64,000 nt of DNA. Origin: Lactarius indigo (taxonomy: Eukaryota; Basidiomycota; Agaricomycetes; Russulales; Russulaceae). Positions 1 through 10,734 of this stretch are shown piece by piece. The stretch spans positions 1,054,001 through 1,118,000 of the forward strand of contig JAFKAC010000011.1 of the NCBI GenBank assembly GCA_025766275.1, in the 5' to 3' direction. A program made the translations under genes and the position numbers. The first letter of the stretch is position 1. Every line of letters starts with the position of its first letter. A model generated the notes under the pieces. It searched no databases and was not told where the DNA came from. It was given only the letters and a program-made list of their open reading frames with translations.

Positions 1-120
1 GACGGTCCTACCGATTTCTCAGCACCGCCAGAACCAGGCGCACAACCACAGCGGCCAGTGACCGTCGTCATCGCCGAAGAGGAGTTCCTCATTCTTTTTT
101 GGGCTAGCTCTGGCACAATG
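1..120 (+). pseudogene. Truncated copy of the VPS3/TGFBRAP1-like gene
   Basis: These bases align with about 5224-5343 of the VPS3-like gene further right, in the same orientation. They cover part of the CNH domain, including the stretch encoding VAEEEFLIL. One A is missing near base 22 relative to the intact copy (a run of two A becomes one), which breaks the frame, and similarity stops at base 120. It is a partial, frameshifted duplicate cut by the window edge; how far it extends to the left is unknown. Confidence 0.8.
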
Positions 121-235
121 TACCTAGTATACACCCAAGTATACACAGTCATTTTTATGGACGTAAGGTATTGTAGTTTTGGCAATTGTACTGAGCTGCA
201 CCATACTGTGGTATAACGCATCATGAAGTACGACA

Positions 236-2038
236 TCATAGTCTCAGAATTTCATCCATATCCTAGAATGGTAACACCGTCAACAGCAAGTCATCATTTC
301 TCAGTGAACACTTACCAGCTTTGCCAGACTGCTAAGCAACGGTTCCTGAAAATTGTCGAGTTCCCCGTCGAATCCATCTCTTTTGCCGTGAGTAGCTTTC
401 TTTTTCTGGTATCGTGTGTATTTGTGCAGCTCGAGAGCGTTGTCATGTAATTGGAAACTAGAAAATGAGATGGCGACACACGTAAGCGCTCGTGATAATG
501 CGGACAACAGACTGACGTACTTGATGTGCGACATCAATTCCCGGTATGATGGGCGACTGTGAGTTTCTGATGGGCAACATCGGATCAAAGTTAAACAACC
601 GCCAGTTAAATATACAAACTCAGATAATTGCACACGACAGTGGTGAGTGAGCCGTTCGGGCCCTCCCATGCACGCTGCAAGTCCGAGCAGGCAGATAAAG
701 AGAGCTACCGAAAGACATGAGACTACACCTCCCGCTTACAAGATGCATGGAAAAGTAAGCCTTACCACAGCCGGATATGGGTCGTCGTCGCGGTGGCACC
801 ATCCATCGCAGACCAAAGCAGGTTCTGGAGAAGCAGTTCGAGGTTGTGACGGGAAAAGCGAGCGTTCCCGTGGGCGCCGAATCGCGCGTGATTGCGATGC
901 AGGAGACGATTCGCGGTGATTCACAGAGCGGCCTGCGCTAGCGCCATCATCGATTCGTGAAGGCGGGCGCGCCGGCCGGTCACCCGCTGCTTGCAAATCC
1001 ATAATTGCTTCAATAGATGGAAGAGCCTGGTCGGGGGATCTCCACTTGGTAAAGTCCGTCGCCTGGTGGCGCACTAAGTGGACATCAGCCTATCGTATAA
1101 GCGTACTATGGGAATGCAAACCGTTGTTGTTCTGCATAGTTAGGGTACGGCGAGTGCCCTTGGACTGCCATGGCACGTACACGCTATTGCAATGGTGATG
1201 GGGAAGGTCGAGTAGGGTCCCAGAGTGGTAGGTATCAAGAATGGTCTGAACAGTAGTTAAGGCGAGGGATTGGGTAGCATGACAGGACTGCGCACCAGGA
1301 GAGAACAACCGATCGGAAGGAGAATAAGGATGTCGTTGAGCTCCTGTATGTGTGTCAGCGAATGCGCACGGCTTTCGGTGTAGATCAAAATCTGACGCTA
1401 TTGAGGATGCACCCCTCGTCGCTTGTAATGATCACTTATGGGGTCCCACATCAGGGAGAGCATTTCTCAGTAAGGGAAAGAACGCACTTTCGTCTTGGAT
1501 ATCCTCCTCTTCGGAATCATCGATGGCTAACTTCTGGTCAGAATGACCTGAGTCTGGGCCAAAAGGTTAGAAACTGGAAAGTATCAAGATGTAGTCTCAC
1601 AAAGGAAGACGAAGGTGTTGCCTGGCGCGGCATCAGAAACCAGTCGCTTCAACTCACGAACCTATAACATGTCATAATGAGAAACATCCACTCATTTCAC
1701 CTTGCTAGAACTCACCATGTTGACGCGGGTAGGGTGAGAGAGATCTGGGAGATTGGGATCGTCTTTCAGCATAGTAATGTCTTCCGGGCGATATCTATAG
1801 GCGTCTGGGAAGAGGATGGTTATCGAAAGGAAGGGTCTGAACTCAGGATGTATGACCGCGTACCAATGAGTTGCTGAAATCGATCTACATCTTCGTGAGG
1901 ACCATCCAAGGCTGATCACGTATTGTGGTCTCCTTTGTAGGAGATACCGACAAGAAGGGCTCGTCGCTTCGTTGCTGGGCTCTCACTCTTCTCCTCTTCA
2001 TCACCCGGGAGGCGTATAGTTCCGGTCGTGCTAGTCAT
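236..2038 (-). pseudogene. Metacaspase (peptidase C14 caspase fold), catalytically dead copy
   Basis: Splicing on the minus strand gives a complete metacaspase-like protein of about nine exons starting at ATG 2038. It contains RRALLVGISYKGD (first beta strand), LDGPHEDVDRF, YRPEDITMLKDDPNLPDL, the catalytic-His block YSGHSDQ (about 1535), IITSDEGC, and LLDLPHHHC with VYVPWQSKG (about 1170-1215). The C-terminal domain follows (CSDLQRAWEGPNGSLTTVV, YRELMSHI, ELHKYTRYQKKKATHGKRDG) and ends at TGA 236. Family members cleave after Arg/Lys using a His-Cys dyad. Here the Cys of the usual D-S/T-C-H-S-G motif is Tyr: codons at 1221-1235 read DTYHS. A TGA at 1916-1918 also sits where a Trp codon (TGG) would fit. 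Introns are otherwise well formed, so decay looks recent. It is either a pseudogene or, if the TGA is an error, a pseudoprotease. Confidence 0.85.
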
Positions 2039-2119
2039 GCGAAATGGCCAACGAAAGAGGTTGGATATAAGTGTAGGTAGGCGAATGAGGACGGGAACAT
2101 TTGACGTGGAATTGTGGGG

Positions 2120-2600
2120 CAACAGCCGGGAAATCCTGTCATCTTCTCCAGGAGTCGGATGCTTCGGGAAAATCTGTAGTCCGATCCTGCCACGCAAATA
2201 GTCTATCCACCTCCACCAAAGGCGACTTCTCTCCTCAGTTCTCGCTGAGCCCTCGAAGGCGCCATCAACACCTCTCCGGGGATCCTCGTTTAGCGGCCGC
2301 TCGCGCTGACCAGGGGGCATCCGCAAGTAGAAACTTAGTGTCTTCAAAACGTCCTCGATGGTAACCCCGATCTCCGACCTCTTATCTGACGCATGGACTT
2401 CGATGTTTTATGGGAGGCCTCGCTCGTTTTCAAGGACCAATAAATGGACAGGGGGATGAACCGCGGAGGAGAGAAGCCCTTCGGTTGGGAGCCCGAAGTC
2501 AATATCTGGGGGCTTGAGGCAATGTCAATTCTCAGAAGGGGTTTCATGAGAACTGGGTGTATGATGAGAGAGAGTTGTTCGCCCTTGAGTGGGAATTAAT
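2120..2600 (-). pseudogene. DUF6699-like gene, broken
   Basis: Minus-strand frames give LIIHPVLMKPLLRIDIASSP, then SPPRFIPLSIYWSL, then IGVTIEDVLKTLSFYLRMP and a C-terminal RWIDYLRGRIGLQIFPK. This order (HPxL...WDL-like...VTVxDVL...LR...D-LxGRxxxxxL) resembles DUF6699 proteins of basidiomycetes, whose function is unknown. The first and second halves are in different frames: one base appears lost near 2430, and the restored frame meets TAA at 2408-2410 where CAA would fit. No clear ATG or stop was found. At its 3' end the frame runs without a stop into the first exon of the metacaspase. The family name is a pattern-based call, not a profile hit. Confidence 0.5.
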
Positions 2601-2765
2601 TAGTGGCATGATCACTAGGCTATATCGGGGAACCCGTACGTCGACGTCAGCTCGCGCACGGAAAGAAGTCTTCTCCCCTTCAGGAACCTCTTCTTCATCC
2701 TCATCCGCTAAGAAAGCAACTAGTAGATGAACTAATCAGCTTCACTTGGTAAGAGGACCAGCTAT

Positions 2766-4031
2766 CTAACACGTACCGCCTTTCTTAACCTGCACGAGAC
2801 TCTTATTTTGACGTAAAAAGCTCTCTACTGTGTCCGCGGTCAGAACGTCCTGACCATTGCGTCAAGCGCTGTCGCAGCTAGGAAATAGCGTTTGTACGCA
2901 CCGCCCCTTGGATCCTCTGTAGGTCATCTTCATGGGCAATAACTAGCTCTTGGTCTGGACATTGCTAGGAGGAATCGGAGGGGTACTTGAAACGAATTAC
3001 GTCTAGACTCACTTCCGCGATATAGTCTAAAATCCCGATGAGTGGGTCACGATACTGAAAAAATTGTCAATCCAGTCGCCGCATTCGACAGATGGCATGC
3101 CCACATCCTGGTTTTCGGAGGATCCCCATTGACGATTCCGGTTCATTATCGGGATTGTCTGGACGAGGCTCCGCAGCGCCCCTCAAAGTCTTGAAAAAGG
3201 GGAGTATAGGTTTCGCGCGAAATCCCCTGATGAAGACAGTGTAATTTCACGACATTCTACTCTACTTGGTTGGTGCGGGAGAAACTAGAAACTAGACTGA
3301 CGCACCTGGTTTGGTTCGTTGTGGTGAGGTTGGCTTGTGGGGGCCCATTGAAACCTGGCGCTTCCAGCATCAGAAACTCGCACATTAAGTGATACCTCCG
3401 GATCCAACGAATTAACGAATGCGGCCATCGCCCATGAGGACGTCAAGTCACAGCCAGTGACAAAGATAATGTCTTCCAACCGGACATCAATTTCGTTGGC
3501 CGAGGCAAACTCCAGCCAGCTGTCGCAATGCTTCCGGATGTATGTTTCAAGGCTTTGGTGCAAATGGCGTCCTCCCTTACGCCATTGGGGGGGAGGGATA
3601 GAAAGGCACCCTTGTTGCTTCTGCTGCATCTGAACGAAGCACTCGTGTCTTCATCTGGACCACTGAATTTATCCACCTATGAGGATGAGGACGCGCTAGA
3701 TAGTAACTCGTCACGTACGCTGCCTGGTACCTATCTCATGATCTACCGTCACTGTATTTGAGCAATAGTCCCCTTGGAATAAATTTAGCTTGCGAATGTT
3801 CTTAAATGGGCCCTTGTTGAGAGGAGCGAATCCTTCTGGAACACCGTACTCTTGTGCATCGTCATTGGCAGGAAGTAGCGCGTTGAACATGCGATTGAAG
3901 TGACCGTCCTCCACATATCCGACGTCGCCGACTCGGACTCGATCATACAATTCGGAAGGATCTGGAACCCACAGAGCGTGACCTCGATAGAGGCTTGCAA
4001 GTTGATCCCGATAAGTGTCGTAGCAGGCCAT
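2766..4031 (-). pseudogene. Agaricomycete-specific gene of unknown function, one frameshift
   Basis: It starts at ATG 4031 with MACYDTYRDQLASLYRGHAL, followed by YDRVRVGDVGYVEDGHFNRM, SNKGAFLSLPPNGVREDAIC, DSWLEFASANEIDV, DIIFVTGCDLTSSWAMAAF, YRDPLIGILDYIAE, ELVIAHEDDLQRIQGA and DVLTADTVESFLRQNKSL, ending at TAG 2766-2768. I recognise the pattern as a multi-copy family in agarics with no assigned function. Several introns are well formed (for example GTGAGT..CTAG before the AHEDDL exon). Within the exon at about 3550 two frames must be joined, as if one G were lost (TTGAAACA for TTGGAAACA), and another uncertain join lies near 3080. Either it is decaying or the assembly has base errors. Its start lies 274 bp from the divergent VPS3-like gene. 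Confidence 0.6.
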
Positions 4032-4305
4032 GATAAGCAAAGGGAGAGGGTAAGGACGAGATGATGCGGTGCGATGCCGCGCTGTTATTATAACCTGGAT
4101 GCCTGAACCGCCGTTGCGCGCTAGTACCGCCTGCAGCTCCCAGGACCGGACTAGCCATAATGGCCGGGGACTGTCTTTGACAGGTGAAAAAAACAACGTG
4201 GCCAACGCGACCCAAGGACGTAGCACAAGGATGGGGGTACAGTATGAACCCCGCTGACCGAGACTCGGGCAGGGCTCTATTACCTCAACGTATTCTTCCA
4301 CCGCG

Positions 4306-7300
4306 ATGGCCACAGTCCCTTCGGCACCCGTCGACATCCCGCCATACCAAGTACAACCCCTCATTTCAAACGTCCACTATGGTCTGCCTACTCTCCGCCA
4401 TCTCGTGCAAGACCTAAGCGCGATTCATCTTTCAAGGTTCTGATGCATCGGACCCCGCCGTATTCACTGTCGAAGTGAAGTGTGTACAGGCTTTAGGTGG
4501 GTCTCTCTTCTTCCGCTCAGAGATCGTGTATTATACTACTGCCATACTGACATCCCTCTCAGGCTCTGAAATCTACGCCGGTTGTTCCAACGGCGACCTT
4601 CTGCGCTTTGCGCTGCAGGCGAATGGACCGAACCAAGTGAACCCACTATTTCCGTCTCACGTCGCTACACCATTTCTAACGACGACGACCAGCCAGGATC
4701 ATATGCTCTCGTATCTCGAAAGACGCTACCAACGGGGAAGCCGGTAGATGAGATCGTGCTGACGCCATCCATCTCCAGAGCGTTCGTTTTCAGCGGTACG
4801 TGTTTGGTGACGCCCCAACAACCTGTCTGACTTCAGAGCGAGCAGACCGCCAGATCTTCCTGTACATCATCCCTTCGTTAGAGCCTGTTCCGGGCATCAA
4901 GCCCATCCGCAACGTCATGTGCTTTGCGGTAGACCACCGACACATCGTGCGGCCGTCACTTCCGATGGATTCCCCAGCACCAGTTCTACCCGTTGATTTA
5001 TGTGTGGTAAAGCGGACCGGGATCGCTCTCTACAGTCTTCGAGAAAATTTGTTATATCACAAGGTTAGATATTCCTCGTTCTATTCTGACGGTTGACTAT
5101 ATATATCAAGTATAGGAGATACCGCTCCAGGGCGGGGCTTTCCTTGCCCGTCGTATCGGGCACCGTTTGTGCATCGCTGATCGCGAACAATATTCCCTGA
5201 TCTATCTTGATGCTGTCACCGCGACGCCGATCCTACCGATTTCTCAAGCACCGCCAGAACCAGGCGCACGACCGCATCGACCGATGATCGTCGTCGTCGC
5301 CGAAGAGGAATTCCTCATTCTTTCCTGGACCGGCTCAGGCACGATGGGCGTATTCATCAACATCAATGGGGACCCCGTGCGCGGCACTTTACAATGGCCC
5401 AACCACCCACTCTCCGTCTGTTCGTAATGCCATATTATATTTCCCCACCTTATTTTGACCTAATTGTGCTGCAGGTTTCGAATACCCTCATGTCACGGCC
5501 TTACTTCCGGACCAGACAATTCAGGTGCACGACATCGAGTCGCAAGAGATTGCTCAAGTTTTACCGCCCCCGCCTCTACCCTCGCTAAATGAGGTCTCGC
5601 CCTCTGTATTACTTGGCGCGGAGCGTCGGGCGCTAGCCACGAGTTCCAATGGGTTTCTCGTTCCATTGCAGCAGCGGCCGGAGAGGCTAGTGCTGAAGAA
5701 AGTCAACTTGCTAAGCCGGAATGCAAAGCCAGGAGGCAGAGAAGTAGTTCCAACTGATCCGGAAGGTGGACAAGAGCAGCCCGATGCTGATGAGACGGAA
5801 GGTCATGAAGTGGTCGATATTCCGGAGCCAGAGTCTGTGACACCGTATCATTTAGAGTAGTGCAACCAAAAATGGAAATTGTTCTTTACCATATGAGGTC
5901 ACCCGCGTCCTTATTACACCACGAGCACGGGTCGCTCGCAGAGGCCTGAGGCCTATAGTTCACGACTGCATGACTCTCTGAAGGACAACATGGCACAACC
6001 CTCTACCTTTCCACGCTCTCATGTACTCATCTTAGGACCTAACTCTGTTCAATCACTCCTACCGGTCACGCCCATTTCTCAAGCCGAGACGCTGCTCGAC
6101 GGCCACCGAATAGAAGATGTCCTTCAGCTAGCGGACCAACAGCGGAAAAAGGTCCAGAGCAAACTCGTCGTAGATGCCTCCGAAGTACGTCGTTCCTCTC
6201 TGCCTTGTCGTTGCCGCTCAAGTGGACCTTCACAGGCAGAAGAACTGGCATACATCTACCAGCGCGTGGGTTTCCAATGCCTGCTCGAGACACGCTTCGA
6301 GGACGCCGGTTTCTGCCTCTTCCAAGGAGAGCTCGACCCACGCATACTCATCTCATACTTCCCCGACCTCCGGGGCACCCTCCTCGATGCGCACCCAACA
6401 CTCGACGTCTTCGCAGGCGTCGCCGAGTGCATGCCGCCCTACGACTCGATAGACGACCTCAGTACGTCTCATTCCCTCCCCCCTCCCCCCTCGTTTCCGC
6501 GAATCCGCACACCCGCAATGACGCACCCGTCTGCCGGCGGCTGACGTGCAGTCGTGGCCAACATAGTATGGAATTATTCTCCCTTCCTCGCGCCGACCAC
6601 ACGTTCCGCGCCACCAACGGCCAAGCTCCGTCACACGCTCGGTATCGCTGCACACGACATGCTCGAGGAGTTCTTACGCAAGTGGAGACGCGTGCGGAGC
6701 GACTCGAGCACGCCTGCCGTGCGTGCGGTGCGTGGCCCTTCGCCTCGCTTCGGGTCGCCGGCTCACATTTTTACAGATCATCGACACGGTGCTCGCGAAG
6801 CTGTTTGCGCGAGGCGAGAAAACGACGGACCTCTACGCGCTTCTCGACGAGTCGGACTTGGTCGTCCTTCCGGAGGTTGAACCTGTGTTCCGCGCAACTG
6901 GTCAGTACAGTGCGCTCTGCAAAATGTATTCCAAGCGCGGAGACGACGCGGCATTACTAGAAGTGTGGTCGAAGTACGTGCCCTTCATTTTTCATGCGCA
7001 GTTGCTCCGTTGCCTTAACGTCCCTTTCTCAATGGCAGACTCGTGGAGGGCGAATGGACAGATCCCGAGATTTCCGATCCGCTCTCAGACATGTTTGCAT
7101 TGCTTACCGTACGGCGCGACCGTGCGCTGACGCAACAATGGGGTGTCTGGCTGGCTGGAAAGGACACGGAACGCGCACTTAAGGTGGGGCATTACCCCAT
7201 ATTTTTATATTGACCATCCCGTCATCTGTCTGACTCTGACAATGGGATTCATTCCGTAGTTATTGACGGCACACGGCTCCGCAAAGCGTGGCCAGAAACC

Positions 7301-8669
7301 GGAGGACGAGGCTGCGACGCTACATCAGATCCGTGCGGTGAATCCCGAGGCAGGGGTGCGGTTTCTCGAACACCTCGTTTTGCAAAAGCGGAGAACGGTG
7401 AGGCAATCTTCGTGACAGCAGTACCTCCACATAAGGCCCCGCGCTCTAACCTTTTTAATAGGACCCAGCGCTTCACACAGAACTTGTGCTAACCTACATC
7501 GACGAAGTACTGTCCTTCCTTACTGACGACGCCACATCGAAACTATGGCGGGCCAAAGGTACCCTTTTCCCCCTACAAGCACCAGCGCCTGCACGCTAAC
7601 TGGACTTTTCTCTAGCGGCGTCCTATGCGTCTTCTCCGAACCCCGTACCGTTTCTCACATACTTTGAAGCGACAACCCCCGCGTCGCCAGCCAAGCACGC
7701 GCGACTGCGCACGGCGCTCTTCCTCCAGACTTCCACCGCGTACGACGCAGCTGCCGCGCAGGCCCGCTTCGCACCACATGCGCCCCTGCTCGCACCCGAG
7801 CTCGCCATTATCTCCGGCAAGGTACGTCCTCTCCCCTCTCCCCTCCTCTTCGAACACATAATGACGTTTCATAGCTCGGCTATGCGCAGGAGGCCCTCTC
7901 ACTCCTCGCGCTGACCGTACATGATCACGCGTCCGCCGCGGCGTTCTGCACGTCCCACGGCGCAGTAGTGCCCCCACGCACCGCTGCACAACTCGCAGAG
8001 CGCGCTGGGCTCGCCGCGTGGGCAGGACCACCAGCACTGGCACCTATTGCGTCACCAACACCCGACTCTCCAGCAGAGAGCGCGCAGACACAGCGACTGC
8101 TTCGCCTCCTGCTGACGATCTACACTTCTGGCAGCCCGTACGTCGTCCCCCCCATCTCCCTCCAACCAATCCAACTTAAATACCCTCACAGAAGCACCGC
8201 GCCAGACTCCCCTGCCACTGCCGCAACTCCAACAACAGCGGAAACAGCCGCGGCGAACCTCCTCGCGTCACACGCGCCCTCCTTCGACGCCACAGCCGTC
8301 CTTACGACACTCCCGCCCCGCTGGCCACTGCGTGCGCTTTCGCCGTACCTCATGCGTGCCCTGCGTACCGCCGCGCATACCGCACACGAGCGCACGCTTG
8401 TCAAGGCTCTCGCGGCGGGGCAGAACCTGGCCGTTGCGGATGTGGCGCACGCGCAGCTGCGCGCGGCGGGTGCGCTCGTTGAGGAGGCGGCCGACGAGGG
8501 CGATGAAGACGGAAGCAGAGAGGAATTGGTGCTAGACGAAAAGGCGGCGCTCGCAGCTCCAACGGTGGAAATAGGCAAGACGGATGCGGATGCAACCGCG
8601 GATGTGGTTGTGGGTTCGTGGATGTCGGGCCGGTCGAGTATTACTAATGCCCCAGGAGATATGCGCTAG
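4306..8669 (+). CDS. VPS3/TGFBRAP1-like CORVET subunit (CNH, Vps39_1, Vps39_2)
   Basis: A multi-exon gene for a vacuolar-sorting tether. The N-terminal CNH beta-propeller (about 4460-5850) includes CSNGDLLRFALQA, FAVDHRHIVRPSLPMD and VAEEEFLILSWTGSG. SHVLILGPNSVQSLLPVTP at 6020 leads into the Vps39_1 region (EELAYIYQRVGFQCLLE, FPDLRG, LYALLDESDLVVLPEVE, AVNPEAGVRFLEHL). An alpha-helical part and a Vps39_2-like region follow (NLLASHAPSFDATAVLTTLP, 8250-8320). Vps3 and TGFBRAP1 act in CORVET, linking Rab5 to early-endosome fusion. Two joins are unresolved. The first ATG frame ends at TGA 4441-4443 while the CNH frame opens at about 4418, and stops at 5858-5860 and 5894-5896 separate the CNH frame from the same frame at 5990. 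The 3' end is also open: a TACTAAT branch site and CAG at 8643-8655 could splice to a different tail after 8655. HOPS Vps39 is the main alternative identity. Confidence 0.8.
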
Positions 8670-9132
8670 ATGCGTTGCGATCAGCGGCTGAGCGCCGAGC
8701 GCCGATGTCGCGATCCGCAGCGTCTCGCACATGTGACGCCATCCACTGAGGTTATCCCATAAATTGTTTCCCGCTCTATCTATTCGCCACATGACTCGAA
8801 CAGCCCATGCAACGCAATGTTGATTTATAATCATTGCCGGTGATACGCGAGACGCTCTGGAAAAAATGCTTAAATATGCTGACTGCGCAGCAACGTGGGT
8901 GGAAACAAGAGGGGAAGGTGGGAACGACTAGGGGAAAGTCTATCGTAAAGGTACAAGGGGACAATAAAACAGGGTCGGAGAGTACGGTGGCTCTGCATGC
9001 GGGTAAAAAAAAAAGGTAAAACGGAATAAATGGAGGTGGCGTGGAAAGGGAAAAAAGGAAAAGAAAAAGGCCATGCTCAGCGTCTAAAAAAGACCACTGG
9101 AGAAGTTGCCAACATGAGATATGAGAAGGTGG
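8670..9132. other. Convergent 3' intergenic region
   Basis: This lies between the ends of the VPS3-like gene (+) and the perilipin-like gene (-). It holds A-rich stretches (about 9005-9070) but no convincing coding frame. Part of 8656-8750 may be the last exon of the VPS3-like gene. Confidence 0.6.
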
Positions 9133-10314
9133 TCAGTGCGACGTGTTATCGCCATTTTCGGCGCTCGGCGTAGCTTCACCTTCCTTTACAGCGTCCGCAC
9201 GTGCGGTGAGGTTACGAATGGCATCTTGCAACTTCGCCGCAGCGATATCGAGCACAGGCGTGACTCGCTCCTGAACGGTCGCACGGACTTTGGTAACCTT
9301 CTCGTTGACTGGTAGGTCCGACTTGATTACGTCAGACAATTCAGAAATCGTGCCCGAAATCTTTTCCTGCACTGGCTTGAATGACGCCTGGAGGTTCGCG
9401 GGAAGGGCAGCAGTCGCAGCCTGGCACATACATGAGTAAGATTCAGGAAGGAGATGTGCATATGCGCCTGACCTGGACCTTCTGAAGCTCAGTGACCATG
9501 GTTTCGCTGAGTGTGCTGACTTTTGCTTGTGCGGCAACGACACCAGAGGATGCGAGGCTTTGGATGGTCTTGGCGGTTTCAGTGGCACGTTGGCTAAAGG
9601 GCTGTCAGAAAAATGACGGCATGGGTCTAGGCGCGCAAACGTACACAAGGGCACTGCTATTTTGCAACTGCTGGAGCTGCGTATTGGAATAACCGAGGAT
9701 CTGATCTTTGAGGTCACGAGAAAGGGCATATGCACGTTGGTATTGGTATTGTGACTCTGTCTGAGACGCGCCCTCCTGAGTGCCTAGACGGGACGATAAA
9801 TAATCCACAACAGGGGCAAGCCGCTTTTGGGTTGAGAGAGGATCGATGAGCGCTTGAACGATAAGAAAAGGGGTGTACGTACTTGGTCTATTCCTTGGGC
9901 AGCAGAGTATGCTGGGGTGCGGACGCGCTCATCAAGTGTTTTGTTGGCCACGGCACGAGCATAATCGGAACGCTCTTTCAAGGCTTTGATGACGTCCTCG
10001 CTTTGAACCGTGAATGGGTAGGGGTAGCGAGACTCCACGACATCGAGACCCTTATTGGCATAGCCATCGGCACGGACAATGATAGGCGCGAGTTTAGCAG
10101 CGAAAGGCTCCGAGTAGCGGAGGGCAGTTGAGGAAATGGCCTGGGCGGTGTTGTATGGGGAGCGAGTGAGAGGGTTGGAAATAAGAGACGCATGTACGGC
10201 AGACAGAGAGTCGTTGACCAGGGGAATCGAGGCGACGCGAGTCAAGACGGTCAGCTCTGGTGTAGCAGGGGCGGCAGGGGCGGGGGCGGGGGTGGATTGA
10301 GTTTCGGTGGCCAT
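9133..10314 (-). CDS. Perilipin-like lipid-droplet protein
   Basis: It starts at ATG 10314 (MATETQSTPAPAPAAP). Four coding exons follow: TRVASIPLVNDSLSAVHASL, VDYLSSRLGTQEGASQTESQ, a segment with QRATETAKTIQSLASSGVV and LSETMVTELQKVQ, and a last exon with ANLQASFKPVQEKISGTISE and VTKVRATVQERVTPVLDIAA, ending at 9133. The repeated amphipathic helices, the P-L-V-N-x-S/L-x-A-V-H opening and the overall size (about 300 residues) match fungal perilipins (MPL1 type), which coat lipid droplets and limit lipolysis. There is no signal peptide or membrane span. It shares a 420-bp upstream region with the divergent Rab GAP gene. Confidence 0.75.
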
Positions 10315-10734
10315 TGTGATGTGATTGTAAAAAGAGAGATTGCTGAGTGACTAGTTGGCGTGTTGGTCCTCCTTTTATTCAACAAGGGATAGCAGCAGCG
10401 CACTCTTTCATGTGATTCCTCGTTTGGACTTCCGTACCTGCCTGACAAATTTAGTCAATGACCTTCGCTTCGCTTCATATTCCCTTCTACTTCTGGCCGT
10501 TCTTCCACACCGCTTTATCTTTCCCCCCCGCCACCTCCATCTCAATCGAGCCACCCACTTATCACAGGCGATCACACTGTGGTCATCGAGGAAGAGGAGG
10601 AACGTGATTGACACTCATTTCTTCTCAAATCACGTGTCCAAAGGACCCGGCCATCCGGTATTCAAGCCGCCAGAAGACCGCTTTAACACTCCCTACAACA
10701 ACGCCCCGTCTATCTCACCCGTGCCATTCCGTCT
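10315..10734. promoter_or_regulatory. Shared divergent upstream region (perilipin-like / TBC gene)
   Basis: The 420 bp between the start codons at 10314 (-) and 10735 (+) must contain both promoters. Pyrimidine-rich stretches are visible at about 10500-10550; I see no confident TATA box. The open frames here are not conserved-looking. Confidence 0.5.
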
